Shown here: piece by piece, positions 33,654 through 41,563 of the stretch | How positions within the stretch are numbered: position 1 is the first letter of the stretch | Layout of the letters: each line of letters begins with the position of its first letter | NCBI GenBank assembly: GCA_947447225.1 | Contig: CANFJV010000005.1 | Coordinates: 1 to 47,476, forward strand | Direction of reading: 5' to 3' | Origin: Acidimicrobiaceae bacterium | Lineage (GTDB): Bacteria; Actinomycetota; Acidimicrobiia; Acidimicrobiales; RAAP-2 | DNA: 47,476 nt | Translations under genes and position numbers: made by a program | The notes under the pieces: model-generated | The model's input: only the letters and a program-made list of their open reading frames with translations | Told to the model about the DNA's origin: nothing | Database searches by the model: none

Positions 33654-34549
33654 GTGAACTTCGTGTCGATGACGTGGTCATCGTCGACTGGAGTGCTGCC
33701 GCATCGCCGAAACGTGGACGCGACAGTATTTGGATTGCCCACGTTGCCACTGGGGAGACTTTCGAGCTGAAGGCGATTGAAAACCTCGCCACGAGAACTG
33801 CGGCGCTTCAGTGGCTACGTCAACAGCTCGCCACGTTGAGCAACATGGGCCGCCACGTCGTGTGTGGGTTTGATTTTTCGTTTGGCTATCCCGCTGGCTA
33901 CGCAAACCTTTTGCAAAGCGCATTCAGCAAGGGCGACTGTGAAAGAACTCGATTCGAACAGGTGTTGTCGATCACGGCTTCACTCATTTCGGATGCACCA
34001 ACGAATGCCAACAACCGCTTTGCCGTCGCCAACATGATTAATGCGCGCACTCGGACCGCTCTGTTTTGGGGCCATCCAAGAACCCAGAGTTTTCCTTCGC
34101 TCTCGCCCACGAAAACTGCTCCACCAGGGCTTGAACGAAATGAACTTCGCGACTTTCGCCACACCGAACGAGACCTTCGCGTGAAGAGCAACTGGCAACT
34201 TCTTGGTGCTGGTGCCGTTGGTTCGCAAGTGCTGATGGGCCTTCCCCTCTTGGAGGCACTTCGACGCAGCGAACGTTCGGCAACGCTTTGGCCATTTGAG
34301 CCCCATCACTTACATGAACAAGGTGGCACCGTGGTCTTGGCAGAAGTGTGGCCATCAATGTTCGCTACTGGCGAGCAAACCCATGTGATTCGTGATGCGT
34401 GGCAAGTTGCAACGACCGCGCAGTTCCTCGGTCGACTCAGTCCAACCAAGTGGACAGAACTGTTCGCTCCACCGTCATGGGCAACCTTCACGCCACAAGA
34501 ACTTGAGGAAATTATCGGAGAAGAAGGCTGGATTTTGGGGAAACCGTGA
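33650..34549 (+). CDS. Hypothetical protein, DUF429-like
   Basis: Uncharacterised 299-residue protein. VVIVDWSAAASPKRGRDSIW opens a likely RNase H-like fold; GFDFSFGYPAGYA (near 75) and NANNRFAVANMINAR (near 130) with FWGHPR match from memory a family sometimes labelled MobA-like or CbiG-like in alphaproteobacteria without proof of function. The acidic residues in VDWS and GFDF could form a metal site. TTG start overlaps the cinA stop, so it belongs to the rimO-pgsA-cinA operon and takes the place where Actinobacteria often have clgR. It ends 14 bp before the recA SOS box. Confidence 0.75.
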   Translation: MSELRVDDVVIVDWSAAASPKRGRDSIWIAHVATGETFELKAIENLATRTAALQWLRQQLATLSNMGRHVVCGFDFSFGYPAGYANLLQSAFSKGDCERTRFEQVLSITASLISDAPTNANNRFAVANMINARTRTALFWGHPRTQSFPSLSPTKTAPPGLERNELRDFRHTERDLRVKSNWQLLGAGAVGSQVLMGLPLLEALRRSERSATLWPFEPHHLHEQGGTVVLAEVWPSMFATGEQTHVIRDAWQVATTAQFLGRLSPTKWTELFAPPSWATFTPQELEEIIGEEGWILGKP

Positions 34550-34555
34550 CCATCG

Positions 34556-34584
34556 TCGAACACGAACGTCTGTTCGGTTATGGT
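34556..34584 (+). promoter_or_regulatory. recA promoter with embedded LexA box
   Basis: TCGAAC (34556-34561), 17-bp spacer, TATGGT (34579-34584). The LexA box at 34563-34576 lies within the spacer, so bound LexA would block RNA polymerase. Predicted leader is about 75 nt, in contrast to the leaderless genes around. Confidence 0.6.
34563..34576. promoter_or_regulatory. SOS/LexA box CGAAC-GTCT-GTTCG
   Basis: Perfect 5+5 palindrome with a 4-nt centre, matching the Gram-positive and actinobacterial LexA consensus CGAAC-N4-GTTCG, 91 bp upstream of the recA start codon. Confidence 0.9.
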
Positions 34585-34666
34585 GAGACAACGCAGTTCA
34601 GCGAAGTTCGCGGCACACCCCCTCGTTACCGTTCGTGGGGCCGCCAGGCACAAGAGAGGAACCACC

Positions 34667-35704
34667 ATGGTTGACGACAAGGACAAGGCGCTCGACATTG
34701 CGCTCGGACAGATCGAGAAGCAGTTCGGTAAGGGCTCGATCATGCGACTTGGAGAGAACCTCCACATGAACGTGGAGTCGATTCCGACCGGTTCGCTCGC
34801 CCTCGACCTCGCCCTCGGCATTGGCGGCCTTCCTCGTGGACGCATTGTCGAGATCTATGGTCCAGAAGCTTCGGGTAAGTCGACGCTTGCCATGCACGTC
34901 GTGGCCGAAGCCCAGCGTCTTGGTGGCCGTGCCGCTTATGTCGACGCTGAACACGCGCTCGACCCGCTCTACGCCCGTGCGATTGGTGTGGCGGTTGATG
35001 ATCTGCTCATCTCGCAACCCGACACCGGCGAGCAGGCGCTTGAGATCACCGACATGCTGATTCGCTCCGGTGCGCTCGACGTGATCGTGGTCGACTCGGT
35101 CGCAGCGTTGACGCCAAAGGCTGAAATCGAAGGCGACATGGGTGACTCGCACGTTGGCCTCCAAGCACGTCTTATGTCTCAAGCCCTTCGCAAGATCACC
35201 GCGAACTTGTCGAAGTCCCAGACGATCCTCATCTTCATCAACCAGCTTCGCCAGAAGATCGGCGTGATCTACGGCTCCCCAGAAGTCACCTCCGGCGGCC
35301 AAGCACTCAAGTACTACTCCTCTGTTCGTATCGACATTCGTCGCATTGAAGCCATCAAAGATGGCACTGATGTCGTGGGTAACCGCACTCGCGCCAAGGT
35401 CGTGAAGAACAAGGTTGCGTCGCCATTCAAGCAAGCCGAATTCGACATCATGTACGGCAAGGGCATTTCCAAAGAAGGATCGCTCTTAGACGTTGGCGTG
35501 GAGCTCGGCCTCATTAAAAAAGCTGGCGCCTGGTTCACCTATGAAGGTGAGCAACTCGGTCAAGGCCGCGAGAACGTCAAGAACTTCTTGCTCGAGAACC
35601 CAACGCTCATGGCCGAAATTGATGGACGCGTGCGTGAGCAGCTTGCTCCGTCGAGCGAAGACGGCTTCGCCGTCGATGCCGACGAGCCCATCAGCTTGGA
35701 CTAA
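34667..35704 (+). CDS. recA: Recombinase RecA
   Basis: DNA strand-exchange ATPase and coprotease for LexA cleavage, 345 residues. Walker [10 protein letters not shown] (65-73), Walker [11 protein letters not shown] near 142-151, L1/L2 loops with [10 protein letters not shown] and [10 protein letters not shown], and [19 protein letters not shown]. The C-terminal tail is acidic ([15 protein letters not shown]). ATG at 34667 with GAGAGGA upstream; upstream in-frame codons are not family-like. No recX follows, unlike most Actinobacteria. No intein is present. Confidence 0.98.
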   Translation: MVDDKDKALDIALGQIEKQFGKGSIMRLGENLHMNVESIPTGSLALDLALGIGGLPRGRIVEIYGPEASGKSTLAMHVVAEAQRLGGRAAYVDAEHALDPLYARAIGVAVDDLLISQPDTGEQALEITDMLIRSGALDVIVVDSVAALTPKAEIEGDMGDSHVGLQARLMSQALRKITANLSKSQTILIFINQLRQKIGVIYGSPEVTSGGQALKYYSSVRIDIRRIEAIKDGTDVVGNRTRAKVVKNKVASPFKQAEFDIMYGKGISKEGSLLDVGVELGLIKKAGAWFTYEGEQLGQGRENVKNFLLENPTLMAEIDGRVREQLAPSSEDGFAVDADEPISLD

Positions 35705-35712
35705 GTCATCTC

Positions 35713-35762
35713 GTCACCCCGCCAAGGGAAGGTTTCTCTCGGAACTACCGTGGTGGGGTGAC
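35713..35762 (+). promoter_or_regulatory. 12-bp inverted repeat after recA covering the next gene's start
   Basis: GTCACCCCGCCA (35713-35724) can pair along all 12 positions with TGGTGGGGTGAC (35751-35762), one pair being G-U; the loop is 26 nt. The right arm contains the GTG start (35758) of the acyltransferase gene. It has no T-run, so it is a weak terminator candidate; in read-through recA mRNA it would bury the downstream start. Confidence 0.55.
35746..35751 (+). promoter_or_regulatory. -10 box (TACCGT) of a leaderless transcript
   Basis: TACCGT then GGTGGG (6 nt) then GTG at 35758. A transcript beginning at the GTG would lack the left arm of the surrounding inverted repeat and stay open. 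Confidence 0.4.
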
Positions 35763-36423
35763 TTGGGTTCGTCAACTGCCAAAGCCAATACGCGGCCTTC
35801 TCGGTTCGCTCATGACGTGGTCGAAGTCTGCCGCTATTGATCTTGGAACGATTGGACCAAAGGACAAGCGAGGAAAGCGCTTTGGTCACTTCGGTGAGGG
35901 CGCAGCGTTGCTCTGGCCGCAAGGGTCGATCTACAACGAACACTGTCTTTCTGTAGGCGCAGGCACCCTTGTTGGCCCCAATGTCTGTTTAACCGCAGGC
36001 ATGGCACCGGGCCAGCAAATGGTGACGAACCCGGTGGTCTCCATTGGAGAACGCTGCATCATTGGCCGAGGAAGCCACATCATTGGTCACTGGTCCATCA
36101 CCTTGGGTGACGACATCCAAACCGGACCATACGTCTACATCACCGACCAAAACCATGTCTATGTTGACCCTGATGAACCAATCGGGCGTCAGTGGCCGGT
36201 TGAAGCAGCGGTGTCGATTGGTTCAGGTTCTTGGCTCGGCGCCAATGTCGTGATTTTGCCAGGAACAACCATTGGCAAACATTGTGTGGTCGCTGCGGGA
36301 GCCGTTGTTCGCGGGAACATTCCCGATCACTGTGTGGTTGCCGGCGTGCCAGCGCGCATTGTGCGTAGGTATAGCCCAGATGCTGGTTGGTATGGCGTAG
36401 ATCACGAGTCACCTAGTACCTAG
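35758..36423 (+). CDS. Left-handed beta-helix (hexapeptide-repeat) acyltransferase
   Basis: Probable O- or N-acetyltransferase of 221 residues. Hexapeptide turns of the [LIV]-G-x4 type are plain, for example VGAGTLVGPNVCLTAG, IGERCIIGRGSHIIGHWSI and IGSGSWLGANVVILPGTTIG, with the closing AAGAVVRGNIPDHCVVAGVP. The active-site histidine may be in ITDQNHVY, the family's typical loop position. The acceptor is unknown. GTG at 35758 is supported by the TACCGT box; an ATG at 35812 is an alternative. It sits between recA and serB where recX is often found. Confidence 0.88.
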   Translation: MTWVRQLPKPIRGLLGSLMTWSKSAAIDLGTIGPKDKRGKRFGHFGEGAALLWPQGSIYNEHCLSVGAGTLVGPNVCLTAGMAPGQQMVTNPVVSIGERCIIGRGSHIIGHWSITLGDDIQTGPYVYITDQNHVYVDPDEPIGRQWPVEAAVSIGSGSWLGANVVILPGTTIGKHCVVAAGAVVRGNIPDHCVVAGVPARIVRRYSPDAGWYGVDHESPST

Positions 36424-36439
36424 GGCAGGCGTTCTAGGT
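36418..36439. repeat. Small inverted repeat upstream of serB
   Basis: ACCTAG (36418-36423) and CTAGGT (36434-36439), 10-nt spacing, ending 2 bp before the serB -10 box and including the acyltransferase stop codon. Possible operator; short enough to be chance. Confidence 0.3.
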
Positions 36440-36441
36440 CG

Positions 36442-36447
36442 TAGTGT
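36442..36447 (+). promoter_or_regulatory. -10 box (TAGTGT) of a leaderless transcript for serB
   Basis: TAGTGT then 6 nt then GTG at 36454. The alternative GTG at 36448 would directly abut the box, which is impossible for a transcript starting from it. Confidence 0.45.
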
Positions 36448-36453
36448 GTGAGC

Positions 36454-37647
36454 GTGACGAGCACCCCTTCAATCGTCGTGACGGTGGCTGGTACCGACCG
36501 CCCAGGCATTGGTGCACTGCTGTGGCGTGCGCTTGATGACATTGGCCACCCAATCACCGATATTGAGCAGATCACCGTGCGGGGGCAATTGCTCTTGTGT
36601 GCCGAGATTGACGCACCCGCTGCCTCAGATTTGGACGCGATTCGTCAACAGCTCGACGCCTCCGACCTTGCTCGTGAGCCGGGAATCTCCGTTACGGCCA
36701 TCCGCTATGCCGACCCAGTGGCCGAAGCACTCGGGACTCGGCAGGTGGTCACCATTGTCGGCCCAACCATCACCGCCTCTGCCCTCGATGGCGTGTTCAG
36801 TGCCATTGCCAGTTTGGGCGGCACCGTTGAGCGCATTCAGCACTTGGCCTCGTATCCGGTGGCGGCCTATGAACTCACCGTCGCCGTCCAAGACGCCGTT
36901 GCGCTTCGTTCTCGACTCGTGCGAGCAGCCAAGAAACTCGGCATTGATGTGGCCGTGCAGCGAGCTGGGCTCTATCGCCGAGCCAAACATTTGATTGTCA
37001 TGGACGCAGATTCCACCTTGCTGCAGGGGGAAGTCATTGACGCACTTGCGGCCAAGTGTGGCTGCGAAGCAGCAGTGGCGGCCATCACCGAGCGAGCCAT
37101 GGCTGGTGAACTCGACTTTGAGGCGAGTCTTCGTGAGCGTGTAGGGCTCTTGAAAGGCCTACCCGCCTCGGTGCTCGATGAAGTGGCCGAAGAGACGTTG
37201 CTGACCCCAGGTGCACAAACACTGGTTCGGACACTCCAGCGCTTGGGCTATGTCGCCGCCATCGTCTCTGGAGGCTTTACCCAAGTCATTGACCCAATTG
37301 CGGCGTCACTTGGTATTGAGCTTGTCGCTGCGAACACCTTGGAAGTGGTCGACGGCGTGCTGACGGGCAACATCATTGGCCAAGTAGTTGACCGGGCTGG
37401 CAAAGCAGAAGCGCTCCGCCACTTTGCCGCCCACGTCGGCGTGCCGGTCAACCAAACCGTTGCCATTGGCGATGGCGCGAATGACCTTGACATGATTGGC
37501 GCGGCTGGACTTGGGATTGCCTTTAACGCCAAGGCCGTCGTTCGAGATGCGGCCGACACTGCCTTAAGCGTTCCTTATCTTGATGCTGTGTTGTTCTTCC
37601 TTGGCATCTCTCGAAAAGAAATCGAGGCTGCTGACGGCGAAGGCTGA
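36454..37647 (+). CDS. serB: Phosphoserine phosphatase SerB, with N-terminal ACT-type domains
   Basis: HAD-superfamily enzyme for the last step of serine synthesis, 397 residues. Two ACT-like regulatory domains (about 6-83 and 96-168) precede the phosphatase: DxDxT nucleophile motif DADST (Asp184, Asp186), motif II Ser in AAIVSGGFTQVID, and motif III/IV GDGANDLDMIGAAGLGIAF. The arrangement matches the actinobacterial SerB2 type that is inhibited by serine. I place the start at GTG 36454, two codons inside the longest frame, because of the TAGTGT box. No other serine-pathway genes are near. Confidence 0.94.
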   Translation: MTSTPSIVVTVAGTDRPGIGALLWRALDDIGHPITDIEQITVRGQLLLCAEIDAPAASDLDAIRQQLDASDLAREPGISVTAIRYADPVAEALGTRQVVTIVGPTITASALDGVFSAIASLGGTVERIQHLASYPVAAYELTVAVQDAVALRSRLVRAAKKLGIDVAVQRAGLYRRAKHLIVMDADSTLLQGEVIDALAAKCGCEAAVAAITERAMAGELDFEASLRERVGLLKGLPASVLDEVAEETLLTPGAQTLVRTLQRLGYVAAIVSGGFTQVIDPIAASLGIELVAANTLEVVDGVLTGNIIGQVVDRAGKAEALRHFAAHVGVPVNQTVAIGDGANDLDMIGAAGLGIAFNAKAVVRDAADTALSVPYLDAVLFFLGISRKEIEAADGEG

Positions 37648-37655
37648 CGCGTTGG

Positions 37656-38618
37656 TTAGAACAGCGTGATGATGTCGAGCTTGTCGCAAACTTCCCTGGT
37701 CAACAGCGGCACCGCGTCGAGGGCGGACATGTTTTCCGCAACCTGCTCAGGGGTGGACGCACCGGTGATGACGGTCGAGACGTTCTTGTTCTTGACGCAC
37801 CACGCGATGGACAGTTGCGACAAGGTGATGCCGAGTTCGTTGGCAATGGTCTGCATCTCGCGGACCTTTGCATTCTTTGACTCATCGGTCAGCGTTGACT
37901 TCAACCACTCATACCCAGGCAAAGTGGCTCGGCTGCCTTCTGGAATGCCGTTTAAGTACTTGCCCGTGAGCAGACCTGAGGCAAGTGGCGACCAGGTGGT
38001 GAGGCCGAGGCCAATTTCTGAGTAGAGGCGGGCGTATTCCTTTTCCACGCGGTCACGCCAGAACAAGTTGTACTGCGGCTGGTCCATGAGCGGCTTGTGG
38101 AGGTGGTGCTTGTCGGCAATGGCATAGGCGGCCATGATCTCGGCGGCTGACCACTCTGAGGTTCCCCAGTAAAGGGCCTTTCCTTGGCTGACCATGTCGG
38201 ACATGGCCCACACCGTCTCTTCAATGGGGGTGTGTGGATCTGGGCGGTGGCAGAACACGAGGTCGACAAAGTCGAGACCGAAGCGCTCAAGGGAGCCATC
38301 AATTGCCTGGGAGAGGTACTTGCGGTTAAGGGTGTTCTTCATGTTCACTTCGTCATGGAGTCCCCAGTAGAGCTTGGTGGACACGACGTAGCTGTGGCGG
38401 GCCCATCCAAGGTCAGAGATGGCCTTACCCATGATGCGCTCGGACTCACCCGAGGCATAGCCTTCGGCATTGTCGAAGAAGTTCACCCCAGCGTCGCGAG
38501 CAGCCGACAGGCATTCGGCAGCAAGTCCGGTGTCGAGTTGGGTATTAAACGTGACCCATGAACCAAAACTCAAGGCACTGACTTTGAGGCCGGAACGACC
38601 GAGGTTGCGATACTCCAC
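37656..38618 (-). CDS. Aldo/keto reductase (potassium-channel beta-subunit-like clade)
   Basis: NADPH-dependent oxidoreductase with a TIM barrel, 320 residues. The catalytic tetrad appears as Asp in [12 protein letters not shown] (with the Tyr), Lys in VVSTKLYW and His in [19 protein letters not shown], the cofactor-binding [13 protein letters not shown] and [15 protein letters not shown] are typical of the YghZ/Kv-beta group. Natural substrate unknown, probably a small aldehyde. GTG start at 38618 with AAGGAG 8 nt upstream. Convergent with serB. Confidence 0.93.
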   Translation of the reverse strand: MEYRNLGRSGLKVSALSFGSWVTFNTQLDTGLAAECLSAARDAGVNFFDNAEGYASGESERIMGKAISDLGWARHSYVVSTKLYWGLHDEVNMKNTLNRKYLSQAIDGSLERFGLDFVDLVFCHRPDPHTPIEETVWAMSDMVSQGKALYWGTSEWSAAEIMAAYAIADKHHLHKPLMDQPQYNLFWRDRVEKEYARLYSEIGLGLTTWSPLASGLLTGKYLNGIPEGSRATLPGYEWLKSTLTDESKNAKVREMQTIANELGITLSQLSIAWCVKNKNVSTVITGASTPEQVAENMSALDAVPLLTREVCDKLDIITLF

Positions 38619-38736
38619 GAGATGTCTCCTTCACTTACGATCGCCTTCTGTCTAGCAGCATTGCCCCCTCCGCCGTGCGGACACTGTGACAAGTAGCGTG
38701 AAGGAAGATGCCGACGGTTCTTAGTGGTTTTTGTTC

Positions 38737-39711
38737 ATGAGCGACCTCACGTCCCTCGGCTTTGACGTCGACCGACTTCGTGAAGTGGACGCGGCGGGAC
38801 GAGGTGCGGCAACCCTTGGCCGAGTCATTCGTGTCGACCGGGGGATGGCGACACTCGAGACGGTTGAAGGGCCCCTGCGAGTCGACAATGTGGCCGACCC
38901 CTTCTTGGTCGTTGGCGACTTTGCCGCCATAAGCGACGGCGCAACCTATCGATTCGAACGTCGCACCGAACTCGTCCGCCGTTCGGGCTACCGGCGAGAT
39001 GAGCGCCAAGTCATGGCGGCCAATGTTGACGTCATTGTGGTGGTCCGTGCACTTGACACACAGTTGAGCGTCAAACGCCTTGCGACCTTGGTGGTCATTG
39101 CCCATGACTCTCGTGCGGTGCCGCTCGTTGTCCTCACCAAAAGCGATGTTGCCACCGACCTCGATGCCACCATTGCCGAAGCAAGAGACGGATTGCCTGG
39201 GGTAGAAGTGCTCTCGGTGTCCGCTACGACCGGTGAAGGTTTAGAGACGCTGAAAGCACGCCTACTCGGCAAAACCGTTGTGCTCTTAGGCGAATCAGGA
39301 GCGGGGAAGTCAACCCTTACCAATGTGCTGCTCGGTGAAGAGCATCTAGCTACAACTGAAGTGCGGCGCGATGGTCAAGGCCGCCACACCACGACGCACC
39401 GAGAACTCGTCACGCTTCCTCATGGTGGCGCCATCATCGACACTCCAGGAATTCGTGAAGCCGCAGCAATTGGTGAAGGCGAAGGGGTCGAATTGGCCTT
39501 TGCCGACTTGACCGAGCTCGAAGCCACCTGCCGATTTAGTGATTGCACCCACCGGTCAACGCCTGGTTGCGCGTTAGCCGCTGGTGTTCAATCCGGTGAA
39601 CTCGACGCCAACTACGTCGCTCGGTATTTGCAAGAACTCGACGAGCGAGCCGCGTTTGCTGAACGGCTTGAGCAGCGTGAGCGTCTGGCCAAGCGAGGCC
39701 GCCGTCGTTAA
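38737..39711 (+). CDS. rsgA: Small ribosomal subunit biogenesis GTPase RsgA
   Basis: Circularly permuted GTPase that matures the 30S subunit, 324 residues. An N-terminal OB-like domain (25-95) is followed by G4 TKSD (134-137), G1 GESGAGKST (185-193) and G3 DTPGIR (235-240), then the zinc knuckle CRFSDCTH with STPGC. ATG at 38737; no Shine-Dalgarno and no well-placed -10 box. The stop codon overlaps the stop of the convergent phnZ-like gene (shared TTAA). Confidence 0.95.
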   Translation: MSDLTSLGFDVDRLREVDAAGRGAATLGRVIRVDRGMATLETVEGPLRVDNVADPFLVVGDFAAISDGATYRFERRTELVRRSGYRRDERQVMAANVDVIVVVRALDTQLSVKRLATLVVIAHDSRAVPLVVLTKSDVATDLDATIAEARDGLPGVEVLSVSATTGEGLETLKARLLGKTVVLLGESGAGKSTLTNVLLGEEHLATTEVRRDGQGRHTTTHRELVTLPHGGAIIDTPGIREAAAIGEGEGVELAFADLTELEATCRFSDCTHRSTPGCALAAGVQSGELDANYVARYLQELDERAAFAERLEQRERLAKRGRRR

Positions 39712-40274
39712 CGGTTCGCCAATGCCAACGACTCAAGGAGTTGCACGTAGTGGTCAAGCGACAGGAGTTGAAGGTCGGTTTGCTTGCCGGCATCATCGAA
39801 ACTGCGGAGCAAGACTGCATCAGCAAAACCTGGGTGGGCTTCAAAACGTCGACATGCCGCTTCATCTAATAAGCCACCTTGGGCAATGAGCGTTGCCTTG
39901 GAGGTTGCCGACAAGGTCTCGTAGTACGACGGCTCAACCGTGCAACGCCAGCGCTTGGCCGTCACGTGGAGCGCAACAGGCTTTGCCACCGCTGGGCCAA
40001 AGATGGGCGCCAGCACGCGAGCGCCGAGCGCTTCGTGGTCATCGTCATCGTGTTCGTAGTCAAAGCGAACATCGCCTTGGACTTCTGCAATCATGTGGCC
40101 AACATCGTGGAGCAGTGCGGCGGCAACGAGGGCATCGCTCGCTCCGGCTCTGGTGGCGAGCGCGGCACACTGCAACGCATGGCTCAGTTGGGTGACGTCT
40201 TCGCCATAATGCGCATCGCCACCTTGTTCGTAGAGTGCGACGAGTTCGCCAACGGTTGTTGGAAGTTCAGTCAT
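39708..40274 (-). CDS. phnZ: HD-domain mixed-valent di-iron oxygenase, PhnZ/TmpB-like
   Basis: Predicted to cleave the carbon-phosphorus bond of a 1-hydroxy-2-aminoethylphosphonate made by the upstream dioxygenase, giving glycine (or a betaine) and phosphate. The 188-residue size and all six metal ligands fit PhnZ: His32 (TQLSHALQ), His56-Asp57 (LLHDVGH), His80, His103 (ALHVTAKRW) and Asp160 (SFDDAGKQTDL). Substrate-side features HYGED and SYYETLSATSK with QGG also match from memory. PhnZ and the trimethylated-substrate enzyme TmpB cannot be told apart here. Its ATG overlaps the phnY stop by 4 bp, strong support for the pairing. An ordinary HD phosphohydrolase is the less likely alternative. 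Confidence 0.85.
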   Translation of the reverse strand: MTELPTTVGELVALYEQGGDAHYGEDVTQLSHALQCAALATRAGASDALVAAALLHDVGHMIAEVQGDVRFDYEHDDDDHEALGARVLAPIFGPAVAKPVALHVTAKRWRCTVEPSYYETLSATSKATLIAQGGLLDEAACRRFEAHPGFADAVLLRSFDDAGKQTDLQLLSLDHYVQLLESLALANR

Positions 40275-41029
40275 AGGGGGCGTCCTTCAAAGTCTTGAAT
40301 GAGGCTGAGCCGCACGACACCTTCCGTTGCCGGTGCAGCGAAGGCTTTCAGTTTCTCTTCGTAATACGCGGTCCGCAGATCACCTTCACTCGCGGCGTTG
40401 TAGGTCGGATACAGCGCTCGACGGGGAAGAGCAGACGTGTTGCTCGCGCTTTTGTGTGGCGTGAGTGCATCGAAGAACAACGTCTCGCCAGCGGCCAAGA
40501 CCATTGGATGAAAGTTGAGGGTAGTTGCTACTTCAGTTTTGATGCAGCCACGGTCATCTTGTGGCAGGACTTCTCGGTGGAGACGATCAACAACGTGAAG
40601 GCAGCCATTTTCAACTGTGGCGTCGTCAACCGCGACCATGACCGAGAGCACCTTGTCGACAAATGGGTAGGCCGGTTTGTCTTGATGGGGAGCAAATCCC
40701 GCACCACCGACGAGTTTGTAGTTGATTTTCTCTTTGTAGAGCAGGGCCTCTTCCCCAAGAAGTTCTCCTGCAGCAGTGCGAATCTTTCCGTCAACCAAGG
40801 CTTGGCGCAGTACGTCAGAGCACGCAATGAAGTGCTCGGTTCTCGCGAGTGCGGGTCCGAAATCAGTCATCTCAAAGTGATGCAAGCACTCTGCGCCTTC
40901 AGCCAGTGCGGCGACTTCATCGACTGCACGCTGGAGTTCTGCCACGGAGCATTCGAGGAGACCGGCGACTTTGACCCAGCCTTCTCGATGAAAGTGCGCA
41001 ACTTCGGCATCGGTCAACACGGGTTCCAC
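40271..41029 (-). CDS. phnY: Fe(II)/2-oxoglutarate dioxygenase, PhnY/TmpA-like (PhyH family)
   Basis: Predicted to hydroxylate carbon 1 of 2-aminoethylphosphonate (or its N-trimethyl form). Of 252 residues, the facial triad is His115 and Asp117 in APHQDKPAY and His192 in LTPHKSAS, with an arginine for 2-oxoglutarate in LPRRALYPTYN; LYKEKINYKLVGGAGF just before the HxD is the phosphonate-type signature I recall. No ATG exists near the start: I choose GTG 41029, 7 nt after TAGGCT, over the TTG two codons earlier. The HD partner overlaps at the 3' end; an HNH-like secreted protein and a metallophosphoesterase lie upstream in the same direction. Confidence 0.82.
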   Translation of the reverse strand: MEPVLTDAEVAHFHREGWVKVAGLLECSVAELQRAVDEVAALAEGAECLHHFEMTDFGPALARTEHFIACSDVLRQALVDGKIRTAAGELLGEEALLYKEKINYKLVGGAGFAPHQDKPAYPFVDKVLSVMVAVDDATVENGCLHVVDRLHREVLPQDDRGCIKTEVATTLNFHPMVLAAGETLFFDALTPHKSASNTSALPRRALYPTYNAASEGDLRTAYYEEKLKAFAAPATEGVVRLSLIQDFEGRPL

Positions 41030-41036
41030 TTCCAAA

Positions 41037-41042
41037 AGCCTA
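41037..41042 (-). promoter_or_regulatory. -10 box (TAGGCT) before the phnY-like gene
   Basis: TAGGCT, then 7 nt, then GTG at 41029. Same hexamer and spacing as before DUF4395. It would let the phnYZ pair be transcribed separately from the two upstream genes. Confidence 0.4.
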
Positions 41043-41062
41043 GTGAGTTCGCACTTCGCTCG

Positions 41063-41563
41063 TTAGCCCACGTAGCGCGAATAGGCCGTAATCCAGTTCG
41101 TGGCAATGGCTCGCTGCGCAACTGCGAGTGGGACCACTCGAGCACAGACCAGTCGGTGGAGTTTGTTTTCCAATGTGTCTTTCGTGCGAGCACCGTTCGC
41201 AATGAGGTAGGGCTCGGGCCAAAGGTTCGCTGGAGCGGTTGGACTGCCACCGAGTTCCAGCGAGATCAAGTGGTCTTCTTCGTAGTGCGAGGTCAGGCGA
41301 TCATTGCCGAGGGCATAGCCAGAGGCGAGCTGGCTGATCTTGAGGGCTCGGGTATACGAGTACGACGGGCGAACCCGCGTGGTGTAGCCGACCACGCAAA
41401 TGGTGGACGAAAGGTTTGCTTGGGTGACCCGTGGGTCAATCGCGCCTGGCGTCCTTGCGGCAATCGGCAGCGCTGGATTTCTTGCTGCTCCGCTACTTGT
41501 GAGTGGAACGAACGTGAAAGCAACAGCAACAAGTGCCATGGTCAGTCGTGTGCGGTACCTCAT
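41063..41563 (-). CDS. Secreted HNH-like conserved protein
   Basis: Exported protein of 166 residues in a widespread uncharacterised group. Signal peptide 1-26 (TMALVAVAFTFVPLTSSGAA). The core has CVVGYTTRVRPSYSYTRALK, then the HNH-like HYEEDHLISLELGG with NLWPEPY, then a basic helix ENKLHRLVCARVVPL and AQRAIATNWI. The E-D-H plus N resembles the beta-beta-alpha metal nuclease motif, so an extracellular nuclease is possible but untested. ATG at 41563 with AAGGAGA upstream; it overlaps the metallophosphoesterase stop by 4 bp. Confidence 0.8.
   Translation of the reverse strand: MRYRTRLTMALVAVAFTFVPLTSSGAARNPALPIAARTPGAIDPRVTQANLSSTICVVGYTTRVRPSYSYTRALKISQLASGYALGNDRLTSHYEEDHLISLELGGSPTAPANLWPEPYLIANGARTKDTLENKLHRLVCARVVPLAVAQRAIATNWITAYSRYVG

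Noticed and set aside
38628-38704. Inverted repeat CCTTCAC/GTGAAGG between the aldo/keto reductase and rsgA
   Set aside because: One arm is simply the reductase ribosome binding site; arms are short and 63 bp apart.
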